64,000 nt of DNA, taken from assembly GCA_963555705.1 (NCBI GenBank), contig OY743180.1, positions 41,758,129 to 41,822,128 on the forward strand, given 5' to 3'. The position numbers were made by a program, and so were the translations under genes. The stretch comes from Ligustrum vulgare. Its lineage: Eukaryota > Streptophyta > Magnoliopsida > Lamiales > Oleaceae. Below the pieces are notes generated by a model that saw nothing but the letters and a program-made list of their open reading frames with translations, was not told where the DNA came from and ran no database searches. Numbering within the stretch: the stretch's first letter is position 1; every line of letters begins with the position of its first letter. This document shows positions 1 to 11,713 of the stretch, piece by piece.

Positions 1-919
1 TCATTCATGTATGCATGCATTAAACACGGAAATAAAATCAAAATATGCAAATTATATGTAAAACTCAATTCATGAGATTAATAGCGTAAAACTTATGCTA
101 TATAGAATATCCCAACTAAAAGTTTAACTACTCATTTCAAAATAATTTAAAACGCAGAAATAATATATAAACTTGTCGAGTTTATCCAAGAGAATAGAAT
201 TCTTGCACCGGGATTCGATCCTCGTTGATAACCTTCAATCCCCGTCCCTTTTGCCTTCCAATAAGTTCGATGATAATTGCTGAATTATGTGTGGAATAGG
301 CTGTGCAAAAGTCCCATTTATGTGTATGATAGGTAGTATATAGGTTGCTAATGAATCCTAGGCAATCAACACAAGAAATCGCATATGGGTCTATTCTTGC
401 GCTGGGCCAGATAAAGTTAGGTGGCCGCATAGGCTACCAAAATGTGGTTATGTTGATTCATGCTTCGAACGCGCGGCCACTAGGTGTAAAAGTCGTGGCC
501 GCGCAGGCCAACCACTCCAGCAAAATTTCATCTTTCAAAAGTATTGAAGTAGATCCCAGATCTTTAATTGCCCACAAATCCTTCATCTTCCAATTATTAC
601 ATTTCAATCTCTATATTCTCAAATATCTTCAAATCTTTCTTCCAACTTCTCTTCCTCTTCGATTGAGTCATCCAACTTTGATTTCTAGCACTTTATACTT
701 CTAGTAAATCTCGGTTGACATGATCATCGTCTATTTGTTCATTTTAACTCCAATTATCATCCAAATGCTCATTATTTGCCTCAATTGCTCAATTTACTCT
801 ATTTTGGGATATTTCCTGGAACATAAAAAGATACGCACAATTATGTAGACTTTATTCTAAAATGACACTAAATAATTCTAATTTAGATATATAAATAAGT
901 ATATAAAATGTACTTATCA
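1..919 (-). repeat. Probable LTR remnant of a LARD-like retroelement
   Basis: The stretch ends in ACTTATCA at 912-919 and is followed at once by a purine-rich tract on the minus strand (the rc of ACCCCCAAACTAGAA). The same LTR-end plus polypurine arrangement occurs at 6361-6385 and resembles 22140-22166. This suggests the end of an LTR of a minus-strand element whose other end lies outside the window. Similarity to the other LTR copies is clear only in the last 60-70 bases, so the rest is assigned by position. Short reading frames here have no recognised product. Confidence 0.4.
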
Positions 920-2640
920 AATACCCCCAAACTAGAATCATTCTTCGCCCTCGAACAAAGTAAAACTAAACTATAGAAAACTAAGCTGTGGACTTTATCT
1001 CATGCTAGACTTTCAAGTGTGTGTGTGAATAGCCAGAATCAAACACAAACTCGTGCAAGAACATACTGAGCATGGTGTTGCTTATTATGCAAAAGCAACC
1101 CGAATCCCACGTGGTCAAACTATGATTTTTCTATTAATGTCCTTACATCACTCATGAATGATCACAACTTTCTGATTTTCTCTCACTTCCCAAGGTTCCC
1201 TCTAATGTGGTATCTAAAAATTATATACTGCATTTTTCCACAATATATAGTCAGAATTAGATACAAGCATGCATATCAAGTTGCTGGTAGGCAATCCCCA
1301 ATTTCACACCTCCAATTTCTAAAGTTCAAGTCAACAAAGCTCACACTAAGCACTTTATTATTATTTATGAATGACTTTTTTCTTTTTATTGTTCTTGTTT
1401 TTTACCATTTATGTACAATACTTTTCTCATTTACTTTCTATGTAACCCCTTCAATGAGTTTTGGATCGGTGAATCCCAAGCCAGATGACTTTAGGATACC
1501 AAGTTCAAAGAACCCCTCAGACTTAATTACCCAAATCACAAAGGCCACAAAGAAAAGTTAAAGATGTGTTTGTTGTCTTATGTGTAAGTTTGTTCTCCCT
1601 TAAGTTTTCTCATTGACCCATGTAACGAGTTTTTGGTTGATATCTCCAAATTCAGTTGAATTTAGGGTGCCAGGTTCTAACAACCTTACAAGCTTACTTG
1701 TGCGAGTAAAAAAGAATACGAAGAGGGGAATAAGACTTATGATTTTTGTTTTTATGCCAGTGCTGGTTTATACCCATTGACAAAAACTCTTCAACCAAAA
1801 GTGTAAAACCAAGAACCACAGACCCTCAACCCATCAATACATGCATATTCTAATCTTTCCACCCCAAACTGTTTCTTGAGCGGTTTGGTTCTAAGTTTTG
1901 GGATTGAATAGTCATTCTTATGTTCAAGTTGCATAAATATACCCCCCCCCCACCAATATCAAATACACTCCTACACAAGCCATAATTCAACAATGTCTAT
2001 GTGCACAAGATTATGAAAATCTAATATGGATAATTAGTTAATAAAAATCAAGTTTTCATGTTGTCCATTATTTTTACTAAAGAATAAAATTTATTCAAAT
2101 TATGTCCTAGGAAATAAATGAAGCAACAAAAATTTTCAGTTTTTTCTTTATATCCAGCTAATCAAATATATGCAAAAGAATGAAATAATCGAAGGAGTGT
2201 AAAAGAATGAGATTCTCACCCCAAACTAGAAGTATACATTGCCCTCAATATATTTCGAAAAGATATAATAATTGAGCTCAAAATAAGGATAAGAGTTCAA
2301 GTACTTCCCGAGTTTTGAGAGGTAATATAATTGCTTGAAACTTTACTTGATATTCCTTAGACACTTCGACCCATTTCCAGCTGTCCATATTCGGCCCAAG
2401 TGTTGTCAAATTGTGTTCCATGCAAAAGAGAAAGAAATAACATTAGAGTGCATCTATAGTGCATAAGAACTGAAACAAATCACATCATCACCCCCAAACT
2501 AGGACTTAGAAGAATTCTGAAATTTTGAAAAACAATGGTCAACAACTGATGTTCGAGCCTTGACATCACCTCGAAGAATTGAAATTTTCCTCAGCCATAT
2601 TTGCGTATATGATAGTGCACATCATGGTCTATATCATATC
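920..2640 (-). repeat. Internal non-coding region of LARD-like element, copy 1
   Basis: This region matches, with divergence, the internal region starting at 6370. Both contain a CCCCCAAA(C/T)TAGAA tract, a (TG)n-GAATAGCCA motif, a CCCA(C/T)GTGGTCAAAC motif, and later a TTTAGGxxxCCAAGTTC-rich block. No long reading frame with a known domain is present. It is probably the non-coding interior of a large retrotransposon derivative and is cut off near 2640 by the gypsy fragment. Confidence 0.45.
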
Positions 2641-2717
2641 AAAATACCGTAATTCTCTCTTTTCCTTTTAAAATATATTTTTGTGCCCTAACCATTTTGA
2701 CCTTTCTCTGCCCAAGA

Positions 2718-3611
2718 ATGGCCTTTGATTTTGATGCATTGAAAAATACAGCTTTGGAGAAGGCACGGGGTACCAGAGCCAAGCGTGTTGAGGATGGGAT
2801 CATCTGAAAAAGGCCTCAGAAGAGAGCACGAGATCCAACATCAGTCCCGGGTTAAACCTCCCGATCTAATGCGGATGTCCCTCGACAGGGAGATGGAAAG
2901 CAGCAAAGAGGTCAGGCTCCAACGGCCTCTGACTCCGAGATGGGGCCAGAGAGTCCATCTCTGGCTGATTTTGGGAGAAGGAGGCATGATTCCCTATATC
3001 CAAACTTGGTCGAGCAAGCTATGAGTGCATCTCTTCCGGTAAAGCTCATGTATTCTATAATATTAGCTTATCTTCCACCATTTTCAAAAAAATTTCCTAA
3101 CTTATTTTCCAGACTTACAGATGCTTAGCATTACCTGGGGCATGCTTTTCAAAGTATTGAACATGGTGAAACTGCAAGCCAGCTAGTTCATTTTGTCCAG
3201 TATGAGGCCACAAGGGCCAATGCTGAGGAGGAGAAGCTAGGGAAAGCTCTTGCCGATCTTGAGACTGCCCTTAAAGAGTGCGACACGTCCCGTGAAGAGG
3301 TTTTCAGATTGAGTGAAGATCTTCGTCAAGCCTAGGAGGTGCAACTTCAAGCTCGGGCTGCTACTGTGGAAACTTTCAAAGGGTCTGAAGAATATAAGCT
3401 GGCCCTTGGTAATTATGTCTTGGAGTCCTACGCTCAGGCTATCAAGCAGGCGCAAGCTTGGTGTCTCTTGAAAGCGTCTGAGCTTGACATGAGCCCGTTG
3501 GCGGAGTTTTCTCTTGACATTGATGACCTTGACCTTACTCCGTTCGAGGAAGAAGATGATGATTGTGAGGTCGTTGAGGATGTGGAAGATGCCAGCGACC
3601 CGAGGATTTGA
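2718..3611 (+). pseudogene. Antisense additional ORF (aORF), 3' half, degenerate
   Basis: The ATG at 2718 opens a frame like that at 13649 (MAFD..ALK). A probable intron lies at 3039-3120 (GTAAAG to TTACAG), in the same place as the intron at 14009-14086 of the full element. The downstream exon encodes an acidic, partly heptad-like protein with motif ESYAQAIKQAQAWCL and ends in a Glu/Asp-rich tail before the stop at 3609-3611. In-frame stops and frame changes before 3339 show decay. The family function is unknown; related proteins are often annotated as putative gypsy-type transposon (Transposase_28-like) proteins. Confidence 0.6.
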
Positions 3612-3784
3612 CCTAAGTATTTTTGTATTTTTTGTAAAGAACTTTTGGTTTTTTGACCCGGGGATGCCTCGAGGACTTCTTGTAATTTGTCAATTGCGAA
3701 TGAATTTTTGACCTTTTGTTAAGTACGGGCTTTTACTTGGTGTTATTTGTAAACTTTAAACTTCTTGATATGATCGTACTTGAT

Positions 3785-4615
3785 TGATCGACTTTGTAGT
3801 TATCCTTGTAAATTATTTACACAAGAAGGGGTCAAGGAAGACATATAATTTTTAAGGAAGCAATTTGTTAAAGTCGCGCTATTTGGCCGATCTTGTAAAT
3901 TATTTGTACAAAGAAAAGGCCAATACATTGACTTTGTAATTTTAGGGAAATAATTTGTAAGGTTATGCTATTTGACTGACTTTGTAAATTATTTGTGCGA
4001 AGAAGGGGTCATGCCCTTGACTTTGTAATTTTAGGGAAATAATTTGTAAGGTCGTACTATTTGACCGACCTTATAAATTATTGGAATAAAAAAGGGGCCA
4101 AGCCCTTGAATTTGTGATTTTAGAGAATTAATTTGTAAGGTCGTGCTAATAGGCCGACCTTGTAAATTATTGGTACAAAGAAGAGGTCAAGCCATTGACT
4201 TTGTAATTTTAGGAAAATAATTTGTAAGATCGTGCTATATGACCGACCTTGTAATTCATTGGTACAAATAAGGGGTCAAGCCCTTGAATTTGTAATTTTA
4301 GGGGAATAACTTGTTAGGTCGTGCTATTTCACCAACCTTGTAAATTATTGGCACAAAGAAGGGGTCAAGCACTTGACTTTGTAATTTTAGGGAAATAATT
4401 TGTAAGGTCATGCTATATGACCAACCTTGTAAATTATTGGTACAAAGAAGGGGTCAAGCCCTTGATTTTGTGATTTTAGGGGAATAATTTGTAAAGTCAT
4501 ACTATTTGGTTGACCTTGTAAATTATTGATACAAAGAATTGGTCAAGTCCTTGACTTTGTAATTTTAGGGGAATAATTTGTAAGGTCATCTTGTTTGACT
4601 GACCATGTAAATTAT
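3785..4615. repeat. Tandem repeat, about 89-bp unit, about 9 copies
   Basis: The motif TTTAGGGAAATAATTTGTAAGGT recurs near 3943, 4032, 4120, 4207, 4297, 4387, 4475 and 4566, giving a period of about 89 bp. Each unit also carries a CTTGTAAATTATT core and an AAGGGGTCAAGCC(C/A)TTGA segment, and units differ by point changes. The block sits between the antisense ORF and integrase of a Tat-type element, the place known in this lineage for hypervariable tandem arrays. Confidence 0.85.
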
Positions 4616-4639
4616 TTCCCGATGTAACTAGGTGCTATC

Positions 4640-5397
4640 TTTCACATATTGTTCTTAAAAAAAATACTTTTATTGATGGGATACTGAACCCTGAGCCTCG
4701 TTAAAACCTTATCCAGAAAAATCATTTGGGAAAAATCTGGATAAGGAAAAAGAGTACCCCCTCCCTGACTCTTAATGTAAATAAAATGGGCACACAGACC
4801 AGACCTTTTAATAAAAAGAATGGGCACGCATACCCGACCTTCTAATAATAAAAACTATTATTAGACAACTTGATGACTAAAAATGAAGGGGTAGGGGAAG
4901 GGTACCTACTTATAGTAGGGCTTCAAATTTTCGATGCTCTATGGTCGAGGAAGATGTTTAGAGTCCATAGTTCTTAGACTGTATGATCATTTCCCAACTT
5001 TTAGAATAACCTTGAATGGTCCTTCCCAAATGGGTCGAGTTTTCCTGGTTGATGATCGGTAGCTTCGGTTTGGTGTAGGATGAGATCCGCTACTCTGGAG
5101 TTTCTTTTCTTGACTTGGATGTTGAACTTCTTCGACATGGCCTGATGATAGGCGACATCTTCCTTGACTTCTTCCAAGAGGTCTAGAATTTCTCTTTGTC
5201 CATCAATATGATCGAGCGATCCTGTAGATATTGTCCTAAAACTAGGGATTGGTACCTCCATTGACATATTCAAGGCAAGTCCGCAAGTCTTGTAATATAA
5301 TTGTGACCTCTGCCAGTCCGTTACTTTGCGGGTACGAAACTGAAGTTAACTCGTTTTCAATTCCCAAATTCTTGCGAAATTGTTTGAAAGCTTAACA
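4640..5397 (-). pseudogene. Integrase C-terminal fragment of gypsy element
   Basis: The frame at 5001-5273 (minus) has the motif VPIPSFRTIS..DHIDGQRE.LDLLEEV, matching 16172-16483 (VTIPSFRTMA..DQIEGQRESLDLLEEV) in the full element. Sequence 5281-5397 continues into the integrase core without an open frame. Catalytic residues are not present in this remnant. The part at 4640-5000 is the untranslated stretch between integrase and the tandem repeats. Confidence 0.7.
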
Positions 5398-6369
5398 CTC
5401 AAAACTTCATCACAATTCTAACACTACTAACGTATCCTAGAAATATAATTGAAAATAAATAACAAGAATAATAAAAGGATGTCACCCCGTTCATTTTCTT
5501 GGAATTGTATCTTCAATTGTGGTCTTGGCCTTGCATGGATCCCTCGACACTTTGACAGCGCTTTGGCATGAATTGAGCAAGTTGGGAACCCCAAAAACGT
5601 GCCTAAGGTCTAGTATTTATAGATTAGGTCGAAATATAGGTTACTTGAAAGAGAATAATGCTGAAAATTACGTCCAAATTGGCTTCCAAAAAAGTTCCAA
5701 CCGAACAAGGAAAGTTACCTTCGCAGGAGATCTTTTTCTATCACTACACAATATTCAGTATTTTGATCATATCTTTATATTCCCTTATCTAATTGAGATG
5801 ACTCAAAGTGTGTTATAAATATAACTTAAAGGGCTACAATTCTTCCTGAAATAGGATCTTCCTAATTCGAATGTTTACTGCCCCAAAATTAGGTTTCAAA
5901 GTTTGACCAAAGATTTGCCCGAAAATCTTTTGTGATTGAAATCAATTTATGGTAATATTCTTATCACATTTAATTCATTTTTCACTTCTAATTGCATCTC
6001 ATTGACTCCTAGAAATCTTCAAGTATCGTATCATGGTCCGATTCAATCATTGAGTATTTGTAATTTGGTCCTTCAACATTTGAGTTGTATAATTTAGTCC
6101 TTCAGCTTCTAATTATTTCCAGTTTAGTTCTTTCTTTGACTTTTCTTCCAATTGGCCATTTGGTTTACTTCATCAAATCTTGGTTTTCACACTTTAGCTC
6201 TTTTATCGTCAAAATGATTTGTTTTTGCTCAATTTCCTTTACTTTCTCGACTTTAGGATAATTTCTAAAATATAAACAAATAATAACAAAATAAATAGCA
6301 GATATTCTTAAACAAATAGATAAAATCCTACTTTTAAGATAGAAATAAGTGTATAAAATACACTTATCA
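5398..6369 (-). repeat. LARD LTR, truncated (3' LTR relative to the minus-strand element)
   Basis: Nearly collinear with 10881-11713 plus 22030-22166, for example in the shared AATAAAAGGATGTCACCCCG block. It ends in CACTTATCA at 6369, directly followed by a polypurine tract on the minus strand. The first roughly 630 bp of the LTR, as seen at 10247-10880, are missing here and replaced by gypsy fragment sequence. Confidence 0.75.
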
Positions 6370-6630
6370 ACACCCCCAAATTAGAACTATTGTTCGTCCT
6401 GGAACAAAATAAAACTAAACTATAAAAATAAAAATGCAAAGAAAAAAAATTGTTTTTATTTTTGTCAACTTATTTACCATGCGCTTCAACAATTCAAATT
6501 GACCAATTACTTTAGCAAAGAAATAAGAACAACATAAAATGTTTTCATTCATTCAATGCTCGACTTCATTGTGTGTGTGTGTGAATAGCCAAAAATCAAA
6601 TGCAAACTCATGTAAAAATATGCTTAACGC

Positions 6631-6985
6631 CAATGTTCTAAAAGGCGCCATAATGCGCAACCTAGGCGGCGCTAGGCATGTTCGAAGCTCTTCGCACTCA
6701 GGGTATGCGTCTAAAAACGTGGTCAATTTTTTTTGTTGACCGCCTAGGCTTGCCTAATCCCGCCTAGTCCCCCTTTTTTGGTAAAAAAATTATTTTTTTA
6801 TGATACAGTACAAAATCTTTTATTTTATATATAAAAATATACTTAATGACTTAAAAATAACTAAAATAATATTAAAACTACGAAATGCAATGTGACGCTT
6901 ATTCTTCGCATTGATACGCCTAAACTTGTGATTCTTGATTCTCGACCTCGACGCCTCGCAATACATTACGCCTTTTGGAACATTG
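6631..6985. mobile_element. hAT-type MITE, family 1, copy 1 (355 bp)
   Basis: The terminal inverted repeats are CAATGTTCTAAAA and TTTTGGAACATTG. The flanks CTTAACGC (6623-6630) and CTTAACAC (6986-6993) are an 8-bp target duplication with one mismatch, as expected for hAT. The interior has a C/G-rich near-palindrome around CCTAGGCGG, then an AT-rich tract. It shares its right half with the copy at 60747-61107. No transposase is encoded. Confidence 0.85.
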
Positions 6986-8170
6986 CTTAACACTATGTGG
7001 TGGACTATGCATAAATAAGACAAAATCCCATGTGGTCAAACAATTCTTTTCTTTTGATTTCCCTTATAGCTCTCATGGATGATCAAAACCTTAATATTTT
7101 TCTCTCATATCTCGAGGTTTTGCTATTTTATGTGTTTTCTAATCATGTATATATTGCATTTTTCCACACAAGGCAGTTAGGATTTGATAAGTATGCACAA
7201 CAGACCAAAACTAATCCATCCCCAATCTCACACTCCAGCGTTAGAAATCCCAATCAAACATCCTTTACCATGCATTTTATTCCATTTTTTTCTTTCAGTT
7301 GGACGAATTTTTTCTTTTTATGTCCATGTCTTTTACCATCTTTGTGCAGAACTTTCCATACTTTCTTTCTATATGACTCCTATAGCGAGCTTTAGGTCGG
7401 TGACTCCCAAGCCAGACAACTTTAGGGCACCAAGTTCAAAGAACCCCTCAGACTTGATTACCCGAGTCATAAAGGCGTAACAGAAAAGTTAAAAAATGTT
7501 TTAGCATCTTATGTGTAAGTTTACTCTCCGTACTTGCTTTCTAATTGATCCCTGTAGCGAGCTTTAGGTCGATAGCTCCCAACTCAGTTGAGTTTAGGGT
7601 ACTAGGTTCAGAGAACCCCCCCCCCCCCAAACTTAATTGCTCGAGTCAAAAAGGCATTTGAAGAGTAGAATAAAACTATTAACATTTTTCTCTTTTAATG
7701 CTATTGTCGGTTTATACCTGTTGATTAAAGCCTCCTTAAATAAAGATACAAAATCAAGAACTTCAGGCCCTCAATCCATCAATACCTACTTATACTAACC
7801 TTTCCACCCACCCCGAAACTGCTTCTTGAACAGTTCGGTTCTACATTTAAGGTCGGGATCTAAATTCTTAAGGTTTGAGATTTTTCAGTCAATTCTGTGG
7901 TCAAATTTGCATAATTTTACCCCACATGTATCAAGCATCTCCAATACAAGTTATTATTTGACAATGACTATGTGCTCAAGTTTGATTAAAGTCTTACATG
8001 AATGAATGTTAAGAAAAATCAAGTTCACATGTTCAAATTTCTAAATAAAGCACACAAGTCAATTCAAATCATATCATAAGCAATAGAGAAATCAACAAAA
8101 AATTTCAATTTTTTTTTTTTTCAGTTTTTATGATTTTTCAAATTTTTATAAATTTTCTACCCCAAAATCG

Positions 8171-8453
8171 TAGGATTGGCAACGGGGCGGGTATGGGGGT
8201 AGAGATGCATTTCCCCGTATCTGCCCAGTTAAAGATTTACCATCCCCATCCCCGCCCTCGTCCCATCCCCATTTAATCGGAGATGGGGCAGGGTGGGTCG
8301 GGGATGTGCAAATCCCCGTTTACATCCTCAATTATTATTATTATTTTTTGAAGTTCTAAAATAATTTTGTACAGATAATATAAGGAAACATGCAGGAACA
8401 ACCCTAACATTTTCTAAATCTAATAATATTTACACATCTTTCAAAAATTAATC

Positions 8454-8519
<66 letters not shown>

Positions 8520-8644
8520 ATCCCCGTCCCTGTTCGGGGATACTTTTTCATCCCCATCACATCCCCTTATTTTTTGGGGATTCCCCGCCTTGTTCGAGAG
8601 GGTCCCCATTGGGTTCAGGTATTCTCCGCCCCATTGTCATCCTA
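8171..8644. mobile_element. hAT-type MITE, family 2 (474 bp) with internal TA array
   Basis: The ends are TAGGATTGGCAACGGGGCGG and the imperfect inverse CCGCCCCATTGTCATCCTA. The perfect 8-bp flanks CAAAATCG (8163-8170 and 8645-8652) are the target duplication. The interior is full of CCCCATCCCCG-like inverted motifs and a long TA microsatellite at 8460-8512. It is non-coding. Confidence 0.85.
8460..8512. repeat. (TA)n microsatellite
   Basis: An uninterrupted TA dinucleotide run of about 53 bases, inside the family 2 hAT MITE. Its length is likely polymorphic. Confidence 0.95.
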
Positions 8645-9657
8645 CAAAATCGAATGAATTTGTAAATAAAAGCACATGAATGAGATTTTCACCCCCAAAA
8701 TAGAAGTATGCATTGTCCTCAATGTATAAATCAATTTAACATAAATTAACAAAGAGGGGTTAGGTACTTCCCGAATTTGGAGAGGTGGTGTTCCCATTTT
8801 GAAGCTTTGATCTTCGTGTAACTTGGATGACTCGACCCTTTTCCATTTTTTTTCATGTTTGGCCTAGGTATTTTCATATTGATATGTTCCTTGCGAACAA
8901 TAAATATTGATCATTAGAAGCACATTTATCATGTAGGAACTGAAACAAATCAATACAACAATCCCAAACTAGGATTTAACAAAATTCTGAATTTTCCAAC
9001 AAATGTTTTCATGTCCTAGACTAGTGTGTCATGCTAATAATCGTGATGGTGTGCTATAAAATATGAAAATTTAATTGAAAACTAAAACATGCAAAATAGG
9101 AGTGTATAAAGTAACTAATGCATCGAAGATGTCTAAGTATGCAATCTAAAGATGCTTGCACTCCTACAATTGCAATTAAAAGCAATGAAACAACTAGAAA
9201 GCAAAATAAAGTGAAATGAATGAATGGGTTTGAGAATTGGGTTGCCTCCCAACAAGCGCTCAATTTATAGTCTAGAGCTATAATTTTTGGCATAAGTACT
9301 TCATGACACTCTAAATATAGCTTTTGATGCTTTGCCCATTTTTCTTCGTTTGGCTTTGTTCCACTTTTTATTGATTCTCCATAATTTGAAGTTGAACCTC
9401 TCCTTATTATAGGACTTGTTCTTTTTATCCAATTCAAATTCAACTATGAAGACTTCCACCTCCTCATCGGGTTTAATACAAATCAATTTCTTAACAGTCA
9501 ACCAAGTCAAAACCATGTAAGTTGATTTCTTCGTCATTGATGTCCACATCTCCGTTTAGCTCCATTGTGATTGATTTTTCATCATCTTCAATTTTTTCTT
9601 CAATAGTTGACTCATCTTTGGATTTAATGATTGGTTCGTCATCAAACTCCAAGGGCA

Positions 9658-10050
9658 CTAGCAAGTCCTTCCTATGAATTTCCTCAAGTGGATTATACCC
9701 CTACTTTTGAAAATCACTCCAATACATGGCATCTCCCAAAAGCATATCATCCCATCCAACTTGGAAAGCTCATGATAGTATTTTGCAATTACCTTTTCAT
9801 TCAACTTTGGAGTCCCAACTCCCTCAAGAGTGGCGTCATCATCCCAATCATCTAATAAACAATCTTCAAAAAGCATGTAACTTGCATCCGATGTGTCAAT
9901 TGCTTGTTTTCGACATTTCAAGTATTCTCTAAACACTATTAATTTCAGTTTGACCAAACTATTGCTCGAATGCAAGTATTGTCCATTACAATGCATTTTG
10001 TAACAAAATTCATTACTTTGATATTCTTCAAGCATGTCTTCAAAATCCAT
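9658..10050 (-). CDS. Unrecognised 130-aa ORF in LARD interior
   Basis: An ATG-started frame close to the primer-binding site, where gag would normally begin. The N-terminus is MDFEDMLEEYQ, an acidic patch LLDDWDDDATLEG lies mid-protein, and there is no membrane segment. No zinc knuckle or gag motif is visible. It may be a relic of an element-encoded protein or a chance frame. I do not recognise it. Confidence 0.3.
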   Translation of the reverse strand: MDFEDMLEEYQSNEFCYKMHCNGQYLHSSNSLVKLKLIVFREYLKCRKQAIDTSDASYMLFEDCLLDDWDDDATLEGVGTPKLNEKVIAKYYHELSKLDGMICFWEMPCIGVIFKSRGIIHLRKFIGRTC

Positions 10051-10219
10051 GTAGAGATTTTTTATTGCAAGCCAATGGTGGACTCAAATATACCTAGGAA
10101 GAAAACCAAACATAAGGAGGCTTAGAATTGTGGTGGGTAACTAAAAGTGACAAAAAAATAAAAATAAAACAATAAAAAGTCTGAATTAGTGAAATTAATC
10201 TGAAAATAAATTTAAACTA

Positions 10220-10240
10220 CAATCCCCAGCAACAGCGCCA
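10220..10240 (-). other. Primer-binding site of LARD element
   Basis: On the minus strand it reads TGGCGCTGTTGCTGGGGATT, a common primer-binding site type of plant gypsy-like elements. It lies six bases inside the LTR that starts at 10247. It fixes the element as minus-strand, with the right-hand LTR as its 5' LTR. Confidence 0.8.
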
Positions 10241-10246
10241 AAAACT

Positions 10247-11713
10247 TGTTCACTAACCGCAAGTAATAAAGTGGATTTTAAGTCTAAGTATAGTTCCTAC
10301 ATGGATTGTGCAAATTGTATTTTAGACTACTATTCCTTAATCGGAACTAAGAAAACTTGGATTTTGAGAATTTTGGATTAAAACTAAATTAACAATTAAA
10401 CTAAAAATTACGAGAAAATTTGATTTAAAACTATGAAAAATAGACGCGTTAGAATTATAAATCCATTTTGACTCTATCATCCATATTTTAACCAAATTAT
10501 TTAAATACAATTTATAGGTTTTGAAAATCCATATTCCAAATATTATTAAGACTCCCTTTCGGACAAGAATAAACACATTTTCCTATACACGACCTGACTA
10601 TATTTCTATGACGAGTCCGAATGTATAGAAAAACGTTACAAGATCTATGAATACTATAACAGATAACACAGAGTATAGAGGTATATTTCTATCTCCTATC
10701 GACTTTGTGGCAACTGACACAAGTCTAATGAAATCCTAATCTTTCGAACTTAAGAAATCATAACCTAAAATCAAACAACTAGTGATCAAGTAATTGCATA
10801 ATAGTAAAAGCATGAATCAATTGCTCAAAACCATAAATTGCATGAAATAAATAATAGATTAAAACATGGATTCAAGAATTCAAAACTTCATCATAATTCT
10901 AACACTACTAACCTAGCCTAGAAACATAATTGAAAATAAATAACAAGAATAATAAAAGGATGTCACCCCGTTCATTTTCTTGGAATTGTATCTTCAATTG
11001 TGGTCTTGGCCTTGCATGGATCCCTCTGCACTTTGACAGCGTTTTGTCATGAATTGAGCAAGTTGGAAACCCCCAAAAATGTGCCTAAGGTCTGGTATTT
11101 ATAGATTAGGTCGAAGTATAGGTTACTTGGAAGAGAAGAATGCTGAAAATCGCGTCCAAATTGGCTTCCAAAAGAGTTCCAATCGAACAAGGAAAGTTAC
11201 ATTCGCGAGAAATCTTTTTGTCACTGCACATCATTCATTATTTTGATCATATATTTCTATTCCCTTATCCTATTGAGGTGATTCAAAGTGTGTTTAAAAG
11301 ATAACTTAAAGGGATACAATTCTTCCTGAAATAATATTTTCCTGATTCGAACGTTCAGTACCCTAAAATTAGGTTTCAAAATCTGACTAAGAATCTGCCC
11401 GAAAATCTTGTGTGATTGAAATCAATTTATGGTAATATTTTTATCACATTTAATTCCTTTTTGACTTCTAATTGCATTCAATTGACTCCTAGAAATCCTC
11501 AAGTGTTGTATCATGGTCAAAATCAATCAATGAGTATTTACAATTTGGTCCTTCTGCATTCGAGTTGTATACTTTAGTCCTTGAACGTCTAATTTTTTCC
11601 AATCTGGTTTTTTATTTTACTTTTCTTTCAATTGGCCCTTTGACTTACTTCATCAACTCTTGATTTTCACACTTTTAGCTCTTTTATCATTCAATTGACT
11701 TGTTTTTACTCCA
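10247..11713 (-). repeat. LARD 5' LTR, left part (split by gypsy insertion)
   Basis: Begins TGTTCACT directly next to the primer-binding site. It runs to the CTCCA target duplication (11709-11713) of the gypsy element and resumes after 22029. The portion from 10881 matches the truncated LTR at 5398. Taking out the insertion gives an LTR of about 1.6 kb that starts TG and ends CA. Short ORFs here look accidental. Confidence 0.75.

Larger units (their letters stand above)
2650..5397 (-). mobile_element. Truncated Tat-type Ty3-gypsy fragment (family of 11714-22024)
   Basis: The order of parts is the same as at 13620-16710 in the full element: plus-strand antisense ORF, tandem repeats, a conserved block with GGATAAGGAAAAAGAGTACC, then minus-strand integrase C-terminus. 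Neither LTR remains. The left edge joins LARD internal sequence near 2650, and the right edge stops inside integrase at 5397, where LARD LTR sequence begins abruptly. It is a dead fragment, and the loss of both ends suggests deletion or recombination after insertion. Confidence 0.75.
6370..10246 (-). mobile_element. Internal region of LARD-like retroelement
   Basis: Bounded on the left by an LTR end and polypurine tract (6370-6385) and on the right by a primer-binding site (10220-10240). There is no gag or pol. It contains two hAT MITEs (6631-6985, 8171-8644) and one short unrecognised minus-strand ORF (9658-10050). A long-LTR element with 3.9 kb of mostly non-coding interior fits a large retrotransposon derivative that would depend on another element's proteins (inference). 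Confidence 0.65.

Noticed and set aside
209..225. tRNA B-box-like GGGATTCGATCC
   Set aside because: No A box at the proper distance and no cloverleaf can be drawn from the flanks.
1154..1561. 135-aa and similar Phe/Leu-rich ORFs (also 7030-7480)
   Set aside because: They lie in the non-coding interior of the LARD element, differ between the two copies and have no domain.
3785..4615. Regular repeats spaced like a CRISPR array
   Set aside because: The units are contiguous and similar over their whole length, with no unique spacers, and lie in a plant gypsy element. It is a tandem array.
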